Assembly (NCBI RefSeq): GCF_043641665.1 | Contig: NC_092193.1 | Coordinates: forward strand, 17,121,501-17,185,500 | Source of the DNA: Enoplosus armatus | Lineage: Eukaryota > Chordata > Actinopteri > Centrarchiformes > Enoplosidae | Direction: 5' to 3' | DNA: 64,000 nucleotides | Shown here: one piece after another, positions 1 through 12,853 of the stretch | Position numbering within the stretch: the stretch's first letter is position 1 | Layout of the letters: each line of letters starts with the position of its first letter | The notes under the pieces: generated by a model | What the model saw: only the letters and a program-made list of their open reading frames with translations | What the model was told of the DNA's origin: nothing | Database searches by the model: none | Translations under genes and position numbers: made by a program

Positions 1-988
1 ACGTTTGGAGTCGCTGCACTCTAAACAAAGTTGAAACACAACTCGTCAACATGACGATGGCTACCTATGAATAAGTCAACTTCTACGCTTCCAAGGGAGG
101 TGTCAGAGAAAAAGAGGCAGACATCTGTCTGGCAGTGAAACCCTTCAGCTCAGAGAAATATCCTCCTAAATCAACTGAAAGGATAAAACAAACCAAACCC
201 AACAAGCATGAACCTTGTTGTGCTTCTCTTTAAGGCAGCCACATTTTTTTTTTACTGTGACATCTTATTCCAAGAACCCGGAGGCTCTGCGCCGCTCGTC
301 TCTGCACCAGGAGGAATCTTCATCCTGCACTTCACAGCCGTCATATACAATACAAGGGACAATTTCACACAAGGTGAAAGAGAGGGAATTGCATCACCCC
401 TTTTTTTGCACTATTCTGCTGTTATTCTAGAAAAAACCTCAAAAGCATTTTGTGCTTATATGGAAAACCCAGCAGAATAATGGATATATTTTCAACAAAA
501 GGTCGGCGACAGTAGCTGCCAAGTCAGCCAACAACAAAACTGCACCAACGCAGCCAACATTACACACCTAATGATGAAAGTTCCTGCAAATTTGTTATCA
601 ACTATTATAACATTTCTACTATGAGCTTCAACATTTACTGTAAAGTCTGGTTGCTGTTTTGACCTGAGATTTTTCACAATGCTCCCTCGATACATAGCTG
701 CATGCCGTAGAAAGTACATTCAGCAAGTCGGAAAAGTTGCTAAATCTCACAACAAAGTTGCCAGGGTGGCAACAGTGAAGTGCTTTGCTCCTCCTAAAAA
801 GAGCTGAGATGTGACACATTTTCCAAAAGCAGACACTTCCCATCCACCTTGAAACTTTTCTCCATTTGCTTCAATGTAAGAAAGCAAGTTTGAGAACAAT
901 GCCAGGGCATAAACTACGACATGAACCTTTGTTTAATCAAGAAAAGCGTGTGAGAAAACGCGCCCTCTGCTCTTGCCTATGGACTCAC
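1..988 (-). other. ephb3 intron after coding exon 14
   Basis: No coding sequence was found on either strand. The short open frames here lack domain motifs, and none encodes the expected SAM domain. The region is A/T-rich with no clear repeat. Confidence 0.6.
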
Positions 989-1182
989 CCTGAGTAGGTG
1001 CTGGTCACCACCTTGAGGCTGGCGGCGTTGCGGAGCAGCTTGTCCAGGGTGCTGACGATGCGGGAGAACTTGGGCCTCAGGTTTCTCTCCTTCATCCAGC
1101 ACTCGAGCATCAGCTGGTGCAGCACCATGGGGCAGTCCATGGGCGGGGGCAGCCGGTAGTCCTGCTCTACCGCCGTCATCAC
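989..1182 (-). CDS. ephb3: ephb3 coding exon 14 (end of kinase domain)
   Basis: 194 bp, phase 0 in, phase 2 out. Encodes [38 protein letters not shown] and [20 protein letters not shown]. The 194-bp size fits this exon in EphB genes. GTGAGT is preferred as donor over the GGTGAG one base earlier. The following SAM-domain exons are not in bases 1-988, so they lie to the left of the window. Confidence 0.94.
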
Positions 1183-4100
1183 CTGTGGGACAGGAAATCA
1201 CCCTTAAAGGTCTCCGTGAGGCTGCACTGAGGCACAACATGCTAACAGGCTCACAGTGACACTGCTAACAGATATTGTTTACCGTGTTTGTCATCTTAGA
1301 TTTGCCTGTTAGCATGCTAACATTAGCTAATTAGCACTAAACACAAAGTACAGCTGAGGCTGATGGGAATGTTATTAATTCTGCAGGTATTTAGTTATAA
1401 ACCAAAGTATTGGACAGACTAAACTTTTGACCTGATGATGGCACTAGAGGAAAAGTTAAGGGATCACCAAAGTTATCATAATTCATCCTCTGGGGAACTT
1501 GAATGTCTGTATAAAATGTTCCCACAATCTATCCAATAACTGTAAAGGTATTTCCCTCTGAACCATCAAAGTGTTTCATTGAATGCCGTTAGCATCACGT
1601 TCACGTTTACTGGGAGAAATATCGACCCAGAAGATCTTGCATGTGAGGATTCAAGCAAATATCATGTGGTGCTTCGACAGAAAGTGTTAACATTTGGATC
1701 TGACTCATTCGCGTTATGCTCACTCGGTTTGGCCTTTGTCAGCGTGGTGGAGGAACAATCCCCAGTTACTGTATTATGTCCTACATTAGACAGTGTCTCA
1801 GCTCGTGCTGTCACACAGTCCAATCTTCCCTTTCAGTGTCTTTACAAAACTATGAAAAACAATATTCTCAAGTCTTCTCAAAATTGTCACTTCAAAACCA
1901 GCATGATTGACAGGAGAGACAATAAGTGGAGGATGAAAACATTCGCTCATTGATTTGATTTCGCCTAGCAACTGCGTTTCCCTCCATAAGCTCTGTATGG
2001 GTTTTAACTCCCCACAACAATAAAAAATTGCCATTTGGGAACAATAAAACATTTCTGCTGTAGTCCTCCTCTCCTGCTGCTTGTCCTTTGATTTTTATGT
2101 CGTGCTTCTAGTCGGCGAGCACCTCTGTTTATACCTCGCGTTTGTTGACTGTTGCTTATTGAGCGATGACTGTGGCACAAAGGCTATTGGGAACAATAGA
2201 GGGCCTCCACTTTGATGCTTTCATTACTGCATGTGGGTTTTGTTATGAAAGTTATACATACATTACTGGCATTTTTCATTCCGGCTCCTTTTTTTAAATT
2301 TTTTTTTTGCTTTATTGCTATCAGTGTTACAACTCTCTTTCTGAAGCACAATACAGAGTCGATATTCCTCAGAGAATAAAGTTGAGGTGTACACATTGCT
2401 TCAGTACTTTGTTCAGGGAGGAGGAACCAAGAGATTTCTTTTTCTTTCCTGCGAGCTCACTGCTGTAGTTACGATGTCTGTGCAGTGCAGATAGCCTACA
2501 GGTAACAACGCCTGCAAAAAAAAATAGAGGGAAAGACGGGAAAAAAAGCCTTTTCCTGACTATGCCTTTGTGAGTGTGTGTGTGAGGCTTTACAGTATGG
2601 ATTTGTAGAGGGTGGGCAGGCTCGGGCTGTAAATAAGGTGGTAAAAACTAGAACACAGGCACACAGCTGCACCAGCATCTGCAATGAGGAGATAAAGACA
2701 GCAGAACAGGCCCCGGTCCAACATGTCACGCTGGAAATCAAAGCCACTCTCAGCCGGCCCCAAACTTACACGTAAAACTCCCTGCGTGTGCGTTTGGTCT
2801 ATGGATACGTGTTTGTAACATGACATGGTCAAGCTAACTCACATCCTGGTTGCTCATGTCCCAGTATGGCCGCTCTCCATAGGACACCACCTCCCACATG
2901 ACGATGCCGTAACTCCACACATCACTGGCAGAGGTGAACTTCCTGAAGGCGATGGCCTCTGGCGCCGTCCACCGGATGGGAATCTTCCCTCCCTGCACAC
3001 ACACATACACACACACACATAGAGAGGGGGGGTGGTATCAACACCCTGGGAGACACTACAGTCCTATGAAAACACACACACAGAAGCTAATGCAAATTTC
3101 ACAGACGGCCTTGCACACTAACGCAAATATTGGCACGCATGAACAGTCACACATGCGTCCATATGCACATGTGAAACAACTGAAGGGGATCAAATTAACA
3201 AGCTCAATTAAACAGTATACAAACACAGAGCGGAGTTAGCACACACATACACACACACACACACACATAATACTGACCAGGGAGCTGGTGTAAGTGGGGT
3301 CAGCGGAAGTGTCGTCCAGAAAGCGCGACAGGCCAAAGTCAGAGACCTTGCAGACCAAGTTACTGTTGACCAGGATGTTCCGGGCGGCGAGGTCTCGGTG
3401 AACATAGTTCATGTCGGACAGGTACTTCATCCCCGCAGCGATGCCACGCAGCATCCCGACCAGCTGTGTCATCGTGAAGCGCCCGTCGTTCAGCTACAGA
3501 AACACAGCCAGAGAGGGTGAGGCAGGTAACAAACAGGGAGGAAAGTGAACAAATGACGAATGAGAAGGTCAAAAAAAAAGGATGCGTTGAAATGTGGAGA
3601 AAGAGGCGATAGGGAAGAGTACAGGAGATAAGGAGGAAGCACCAGAGGCAGCCAATCAGTCGCCGAGGCCACATAAACATGACATCTGTCATAATGCTTC
3701 ATGGCTGCTCCTGGCAGTCGGTGACAGCTGACCTTTTCACGCATGCTGTCCAATTAGCTGATTAATTAGACTCTTTACTGTAGTACTAAACCCATTAGGG
3801 CTCAATATTGATTCCACACACAAAAACAAAAAAAGGGAGCTGCAACGCTGAAATCAGAACCAGACAACTGCAGGTATTTTTTTCTTCATTCTCCAACTGA
3901 CACAAACTAGTTGCAGGAACAGGCACTGCACGGTTGTTAACAAAAAACGTTGTTTGCATTTTTTTTTTTGCTTGTGAACATTAAAGCAAAATGGGCCCGT
4001 CAACTGAATTAGAATGGCATGTTGCTCAAAGCTTATTTTCCCCATTTGAAAGTCCTTGATTTGCAGAATTGTGCCCTTTCATGTTAACATTTGAGAGGCA

Positions 4101-4691
4101 TGAAACAAATCTGAGATTAGGGCTTTCAGGGTTTAATTTACAATTCTCCACGTTTATGAAGCGTGACACAGAGGGATAAACTCGAGATCGTCATAAATCA
4201 GCACTCCAACATGTGAAGGCTCATGAGACCTGATGTGTGTGGACTGAAACGAATCAATGGAATATCAATACACAATTAACTGATATAAAAAAAAATGGAT
4301 GAAGCAGAAACTACTCTGTGAGGTTTTCTTTCATGACCTGAATATTGAATAAAAGTAAAATATGGAGGAGGAGAAAAAACAACATAATCAATCCCTTCTT
4401 TCACAATGAGAAAGCAAAGACATGACATGACAAAACCATAAACATTCTGCTTTGTAGTCTGCACACTCCAATGAAGTCTGACAGCAAAACAAGCCGGGAT
4501 GGATGGATGTGTAAACACCCATGATTCATAGCAGGCCTTCAAAGCCACATTGGACAGTGTGTGTGTGCGTTATTTCTGTATATCTGTAATGCTTTTACGT
4601 GTGCATATGCCGTGTGTGTGTAAGTGTGTCCATGTCTCCAGGGAGCTGCAGTACCAAGTCTCATGTGTGTGACACACATGGACAGTTTGTG

Positions 4692-4730
<39 letters not shown>

Positions 4731-7700
4731 ACTCTATAGTCTCCTTGTTAGAGCAGAATTCAGAGTTCCTCTGAGTCACAGGCAGTGTGTCACTGGCTGG
4801 AGAGCGGGGGTGAGGACAGCACAGGCCGTGGAGTTTTTAGTGTTATTTGTCGGACAGCTGACTGAGAGGAGTGGGTGAGAAGGAGGGAAGAGGCTCAGGC
4901 TGGACTCTCAGATGTAGGTCCGCAGTTAATGATTGTTTCCATTATCGATTTATCAGTCAATTTCTTGTTTTAATAACGGATTAATTGTCTGGTCCATAAA
5001 ATGTCAGGAAAAATTGTGAATAGTGTCCATAACAATGTGCAAGAGCCCACGGTGATGTTTCCAACTGAAAATTAATTGGCAATTATCTGATCATTGATTT
5101 ATCATTTAAGTCACTTTTCAAGAAGGAAGAAATGCTGTTTGCTGCGCTCAGCGTCTCAAACGGTACTGTCAACGGTACATGACAGTAAACATGTCAGTTG
5201 GACAAAACAAGCTATTTGAAGATGCCACCTCGGGCTCCTTTTCACATCTCATCAACAAATTTACTACTTGATTATTTGAGAAAATAATTGGCAGATTAAT
5301 CGATAATGAAAATAATCGTTAGTTGCAGCTTTTTCAAATAGCTTGCTTTGTCTGAGCAACAGCACAAAAGCCAAAGACGTTCAATGACAAACAAAAAGCA
5401 GCAAATTCACGCTGGTAGCAGTAAAAAAAACGATCACCAAAATTCAATTAATTGAATTTTAATTGACCAAATGATTGGGCTTGGTATCCATTCTCATTAC
5501 CTTTTTACAGATCAAAATGCGTATCAACAAACGAGTATCAACAGCAGTTAAGTGCCAATAGTCAGCACTGAATGCCTTCTGAAGATCCGTCTCATTTACT
5601 TCATTTATCTTCTATTCACGAACTTAACTCTCACTCACGCAAAGTTCTTGTAAGGCTGCATGTTTAGACAACATTTAACATCGAGACGTTATAAATATTT
5701 ATCACAAGTTATATTTAAATACATTATGTGGAAAATCATGTTTATATTCCTTAAATTAAGGTAGTGAAAAAAGCACCTACTAAAAGACATATCAAAGAAA
5801 AGCAGGGCTGCAACTAACAATTATTATATTAATAATCTGATCATTATTTTTCTGATTAATTGATTAATCATTGATTTTTTAACTTTACTGACCATCAGTC
5901 CAAAATCCAAAGCAAAAAGCAGCAAATCCTCACATTTTGATTAACATTCTGTCAATCGATAATCGATTAATTGACTTGTCATTTCAGCTCTAAAAGGAGG
6001 GAAGAGGACTTAGAAGGAATCTTTCAGCTGCATCTAACTGTTATTTTCATTACTGATAAATCTGATGATTTTTTATGTTTCTTTGCTCAATCAGTTGGTG
6101 AATCATCGGTCCATAAAATGACAGAAAGTAGTAAAAATGCCCATTACAATTTCCCTGAGCTCGAGAGGACAATTTGCTTGTTTTTTACAAAAAAACAAAG
6201 ATGAAAAACTGATAAAAGCAGAAAATTCACACATTTGAGAAGCGAGAAGCTAGAACCAGCAAATATTTGCAATTATGCTTGATGCATTACTTAAAAACTA
6301 AATGTGTTGATCAACTAGATGTGGGTAGCACCAGGTATTGACAAGAAATATAGTAATTGTGTAATGTTCCTTTTTTTTATCATCTATGCAAACAATCAGC
6401 TGTACATCGCTTAAAGATAAACAGCTTTTAAGACCAGCAGCATTAAGTAGCCTCACCCTGCCTAACAGTTACAGTAAGTAGACTTCTTCACAGTGCAGCC
6501 ATGCAAGAAAACACATTTTATTGAATGTAAATGACATGTAATAGCCCCCACACAGCTGGAAATGTACTGTGTGACACCTCATTTCTCATCCTGCCTTTGT
6601 TCAGTGCTTTGTGTAGGTGGTGGTGGTCTGAACCGAAAACTCTGATCAGTAATGTATTCTGTAGCCGTACAAAGACTCTCTAATACACTGAAGCAAACCT
6701 ATCCAAAGGTCTGCTGTGTGACAGTTTTCCACCAGGAGTTTGAGCATTGGAAAGCCTGTCAGCATCAGTCAGTCACGTCAAGCAGAGACACTATGCCTGT
6801 CTCCAGGCGTTATATTGCACATTTAATCTCTATCACTCAGCAAGTGAGCGCCTCGGGGTGTTTTACAGAGAGTAAAACATTCCGATAACCCAGAGGTGTC
6901 GTGAATGACTGTCTGTGTCTGTGTGTGTGCTCCTCTCAGCTTTCATACAAACAGAAAGTAATCTTCCCTGTCAGAGGTGTTACGGCACGCACCTCCCACC
7001 AAGCTTACCCTGAGGAAGGAATCGAGTGCTCCGTTCTCCATGAATTCGGTGATGATGAGGACGGGGCAGCTCCGAGTCAGGACGCCCTCCATCCGGATCA
7101 CGTTGGGGTGGTCGAACTGGCCCATGATCGAGGCCTCGGCGAGGAAGTCCCGCCTCTGGCGCTCGGTGTAGCCGGCTTTCAGCGTCTTAATCGCCACCAC
7201 CATCTCCCTGCGACCGGGCTGCTTGAGACGTCCGCGGCACACCTCGCCGAATTCACCTGGATTGAGAGAACAAGGTGGGGGTGAGGGGAGGGGGGGGGGG
7301 GGGGGTGTGGGTGATGGGGGAGAGGGGTTGAGTGAGCAGAGGAAGGGTGGAGGGAATGAGGGAGAGGGATGTGCAGGGAGAGGGAACGTTACTGGTCGGA
7401 TTCGGGAGTGAAGGAGCTGATTTGAAAGAGTCAGGGAGTCGGCTTCAACTGTGGGAGAGGATTAGAAAGAGAAGAGGAGAGGACAGGAGGTCAGGGGTCA
7501 AAGATGTTGGGGAGAGAAGGAGTGACCGGTATCGATCGAGTGTGCAACCTGGGAGCGGTGAAGGGAGACAGAGGACGGGCGAGGAACTTGAGGGTTTTGC
7601 ATTTGGTTTCTGAGTACGAGTGTTTACAAGGGGGAGAGAAAGAGAAAGAAAGACAGAAAAGACAGGGAGGGGGGAAGGTTGAACGAGCAGGAGCAGACCG

Positions 7701-10700
7701 TCATTTGAGGTGAAGTTAGGACACAACATGCCGCTGGAGAGAGAAAAAAAAAACAGACTAGAGGGGAAAGAGCTACAGAGAAGATTTTCACTTCAATCCT
7801 TCCCACCCGCAGCTCTCATGCACACTCTGAATCCTAACCCCCTTTCTCCCAGAGAGGACTCTCTTACAGAACAGACCTCGGGGCTTGATGGCACACTCCT
7901 GTTCAAATGAATGATTAATAAACCTGAATTATTCTCCGTCCTCTTGGACAAAAAACGCAGGCGTAGTTTACCTGCGCCGATGACTTCTTCTATTTTCACG
8001 CAGGAGATGTCTATCTCTTTGGCAAACTCGTGGACAGCGTCGTTGGGGTCCTCGTAGGTGAAGGGGTCGATGTACACTTTGACCCCCGGAGAAACTGAGG
8101 GGGAGAAGTCACAGAGAAGTCAGCATGTAGTCACATCTGCCTGAGTGAAATCTATGTCATGATGTTAATAAGAGTAAATCACAATATGGCTATTGTATAA
8201 AAAATACAGATAAATGAAATAAATGTGATTCTTGTAAATTGCATTAAATGAATAGTTATGGGAAATATGTTTATTTGCTTTCCTGCTCAGAATATGATGA
8301 GACGATTGATACCACTCTCATGTCATTGCGATAAATATGAAGCTACGGCCAGGAGATGGTTGGCTTAGCTTAGCATAAAGCCGCAGGAAGCAGGAGGAAA
8401 CAGCTTACCCAAAGCTCACCAATGAACGCGTTTTAGCTCATTTGTGTATTCTGCACAAAACAAACGAGATACAACGTGTTGATTTGTGAGCGTTAGAGGT
8501 GCTGGTAGGCAGATCTTTTGCACTTTGGACAGAGCCAGGCTAGCTGGCTTTATGCTAAGCTAAGCTAACCATTGCGTGGCTTTAGCATTTAATGGACAGA
8601 CATGAGAGTGGTATCGAAGCAAGAAAGCAAAACGTCAAACAATTTCTTTGATTGCAACATAATTTTGAAAAACCATAAAGCTACATGTTTTGTGATTCAT
8701 TGCCCAGGTCTGCAGTACATTTGTCTCCTTTTTATTTTACAGCTCAACGGATCTGTTTGTTAATTGTGTTTATTTTCTAATTTGATTTGTTTATTGATCA
8801 GGGACATTGTTCATTGGTAAACAGAAAAAATTAGACTGTAAGTGAGCCAGAGTTTGCCTGAAGGCTCATTTTAATCTGCTGTTCCAGGCCAAATGCTAAT
8901 AATGCACCCTAGAGATACACTGAAACAACATATACTATAAAGTTCACATATAGAAAGGAGTATAGTGCCAAAATCAGGCAGACAACAAGGCCAGGACTTC
9001 CTCTGAGCAAATGGGGGAATGGTTTCGTGCCTCCATCAGGTGATTGGATAATTGATTGAATCAGTTGGTTAACTGTACTGGCATGACCAAGGACCACGGA
9101 GGAGACGGTTCCCAAGCCGAACACATAAACTTACTGTATTGCTGCAGCTTCTCAGTGTACTCCAGCTCTGAGCCGCTGCGCTGCTTCCTGTAAACAAGCA
9201 GCACATAAACAAAGTCACAATCTCATAATCAGTCTTGACCCTTTCCGGGTAAAGCAAATGAAACTAATATCTAACTCGACTATCGGATGAAACCATGGGC
9301 TGCCAATGAAGAAACCCAAAGAGCAGCTCTGGGTTTTTTTCTCCTCCAGAGCTCCTTTCTGAAGCTCAAGAGTAAGTATACGCCCTTTGAAAGCATGTAA
9401 AAATTTAATGAGCGTCTTTGTTCTGAGTCTAACTAACAAAATGAAACATGCAGTTCAGGCTGTAGTAATAAAAATCAAACACTTACTTAAGGCAGACAAC
9501 AGCAATAACCACCAAGGCAACAATGACCACCAGACCCGCTGAGGCCGAGCCGATGATGAGAGGCAGCTGGTCCTGCACCGACTTCTGAGGGTCACCTGCA
9601 CCACACCACACACAGAGACGCAAATGAGTAAATAACAGCAGAAACACTACTTGAGAGATTAAAGGGTGGCCTGTACTGCGAGTGTAATGGCTACCAATTA
9701 AGGCTGCCGCAAAAACGGCTAAGCTTGAACCTCTCATTAAGAAAACTGTAGCAGCACATCATTAAGAACAGACTGTAACGCAGGAGAGAGATGGTCCGTA
9801 CTGTGAAGGCTGGTGCTGAAGTCCATGGGGTTGCTATAGCGTCCGTATCCAGCGACGGTGCGAGCTCTGACCTGCACCACGTAGGGCGTGGCGGCCCTCA
9901 GCCCCTCCACCTTGGCTGAGCTGTGCTGGGATGTCACGGTGTGGGACATGGCCTGACCCTGAAGTGAAGCAAAGGAGCTTTTTTAAAGCAGCAGTGTCGA
10001 GTGTTCCCTGGTGATTTTCAGATGGCTCTCAGTTAGCATTATAAAGCATGTGACTTTTGAAAGATGAAATAACGCAATGTTCATCTTACAAATTAAAAGT
10101 TGAATTCATGACCAATAAAACGCACCACTGCTCATTTCAATAGACTTTAAGGTTTTGCTACGACAGCTTTCCTGAACCTGGAATGAGCCCGTAGCTTGTG
10201 GTGGCTAATGTTGCTAATGTTAGCTAACCTAAGATAGAACATCACTGAGTAAGTTTGACTGTTCTCTAATTAGTTACACTACATTTTAGCATTCACCCGT
10301 ATCCTGCAACTGTCACTTTTAGCAAAAGTTACAAAGTCTAAGATTAACATTAGCAGTGCAAGAAGACAAAATGCAGCCTTCTGTAGAAGTGGCCCTTATC
10401 AATCGCTCTGCTAATTCAAATATCTATATTCAGTTCAAAGATTTGTAGTCATTGACTATGTAGTTTGTTCATTTAATTTTGTTAAATGTCTGTTAAACCT
10501 TCAAACAAATGGACCTATTACTAAAACTGGCCTTACTGGAACCAAAGCAGACCCTTACATTCTTTTAATGCAACGCTGTTTTCAGTCTGAGCACCCGTTA
10601 AGGATCTAAGGGTCCAGGTCATAAAATGGACATGTTATATCTGCAGGGCTTTACTGGGGAATTTGATCAATACCAATGACGCAGTATTTACCAGCATCAC

Positions 10701-12102
10701 CAGTTGCTGAGTCTAACCAGCCTATACTCTGCAACAACTGACACACACACACACATCACATTTCAATATAACATTTTTCAGCATCCACAAAAATGCTTCT
10801 CTCTGCATAGGGCTGGAAAAGTAGATTTTCAGAGTCAATAAAGCATGCACTGTGACCTACATTAAGGCAACAGCTAAAAAAGTTAGAGCTTACCCTCTCA
10901 TGGTATTTAATTTCGTAGTCGAGGATGACCCCGTTGGGTTTCTCAGGGGGCAGCCACGACAGGCTGAGAGTGTCTGAGGTGGAGCGCATCAAATGGACGG
11001 TGGGCACTGCTGAAGGTGCTGCGGTTGGACATCAGAGTAGACACAGTTTACATTACACGTTAAGGTACTGGAAAGTTACTTTATTTGTGAGTTTGGGGGG
11101 ATCGTCACAAGTTCTGAGGCTGCCAAGATTTTCCTCTTTGGAAGCCACAAACCATCACAGTAAGATCATTATGATTCAAAATACCTCAACCTGAACGGTT
11201 TAAGAAAAACGGGACATGTTTCACCTTCACTGTTCTGCAGCTTATTGATTTGTGAGGCCTGAAAGTGACTCGATTGACAGTCGTTGTCTTGGGTCCATAA
11301 ACTGCAGTAAGGTGGATTAAGTGCAGGTTAACTGGGAGAGTAATTACAGCCTGTGAAAGGTGCTGAGCAGTTTGGTTGATGATGACGCTGCAAATATTAA
11401 GTGGAGATTTTGAAAGGTGACATTGTCAGTGATGTGACGCAAGACGCCTGGTTGACAGTGTGCTGAATGCTGACAGTGGAGATATGAAGTACATTGTATC
11501 TGCCTTTCATGTAACCCCCTCAGAAAGAGTTTTTCCATCTGTCGCTCTCGCCGAGCTCGTGCAACAATGTTTGCTTGTTGGTGTTAGTACTGCTCTGGAT
11601 CCTACGAGCTCATTAAGACACTCATTGACATTGACTGAACGTAGGATCCACTAACCACCCTGTTTCATCGCGATGTTAAGTGGTATTGATCGGAGCAGCT
11701 CTATGAATTAACTTGGTTTGTGGACACATCCAATGTCACTGACAGATCTCCACCTACTAACCGGCTTGGTTGGTGGTGATGTTGACTGTGGAGTAGCTGG
11801 GTGAGACAGGGTTTTTCCCAGAGACCCCGTTGACAGCCTGCACCTCGAAGCTGTAGCGGGTGTGAGCCTGCAGGTTCCTCACCACCACCTTCCTCTGCCT
11901 CAGCCCCAGCCGGCGAGGCGCGATGTCTACGTTGTCGTCACAGCGCGTGCATGGGCTCTGGTCCCGCAGGCACTTCTTGCACACCACGTTGTAGACGAGG
12001 TCGCTCCTCCCGCCTGTGTCCTCGGGCTCCTCCCACTCCAAGGACAGCGAGGTCTCGTTCACGCTGGATATAACATTGCGAGGTGCTGAGGGGATTGCTG
12101 CA

Positions 12103-12133
<31 letters not shown>

Positions 12134-12817
12134 GTAGGTGTTTAAGAAGGTGGGCAAGCAGACTAGGAAAAACACACAACGGAGGCTTTAGTCATGTTCC
12201 CTATGCAGTGCTTACATTATTCTCCCTCAGTGGTGAAAGAACTGTTTTAATGTCTCTGTAAGAAGGCAACACAAGGAAGAATTTCATGTACAGAAATAGG
12301 CAAAGAGTGTAATCCTATCCTTTTTATAAAATCCTGTTGCACAAATAAATGTGTTAGATTGCTTTACATGCCCCAAACAAATCCTTAGGATGGAGCAAAG
12401 GGCCTGGAAACGTGTCAAAACATAACAAGTGGGAAAATCCTTCCTGGTGCAAATAAATAAATCAACATATTCAGAAACAGAGGGATAAATACAACTTGTC
12501 ACTACTGTACTAAGTAATGGTCCTTTATTAAAAGCACAATGCCATACAGCTCCATTCCTATGCATACCTCCTCTTGGTGTTCGTGGAACTTAGCTAATCC
12601 ACTCCTGATAGAAATTCATGTTCTTGTATCAGTATAACCCAAGGCCGCCACGTTTCAATGAGCAGCTCTCCGTTTTGAGTGAAGAGTGTTTGAAACCCGG
12701 ATAAAGTATGATAACGGCAGAGGGAGGCAACAAAGATACTTCCATCCTTTTACCGCGAAAGAAGAGAAGGGCTCTCCCTCTAAGCTTCCAGCGGCATAAA
12801 GTCTAACCTGTCTCAAA

Positions 12818-12853
<36 letters not shown>

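Larger units (their letters stand above)
3494..7008 (-). other. ephb3 intron 11
   Basis: 3.5 kb containing a (TG)n microsatellite (4694-4728) and several copies of an A/T-rich MITE-like repeat (4915-5335, 5806-5990, about 6026-6210). No coding sequence is seen. Confidence 0.6.

Noticed and set aside
9487..9595. Reading exon 8 on into TAA (LK then stop) as a soluble receptor end
   Set aside because: The TAA is part of the GTAAGT donor; exon 9 continues the frame in the correct phase with the conserved juxtamembrane sequence.
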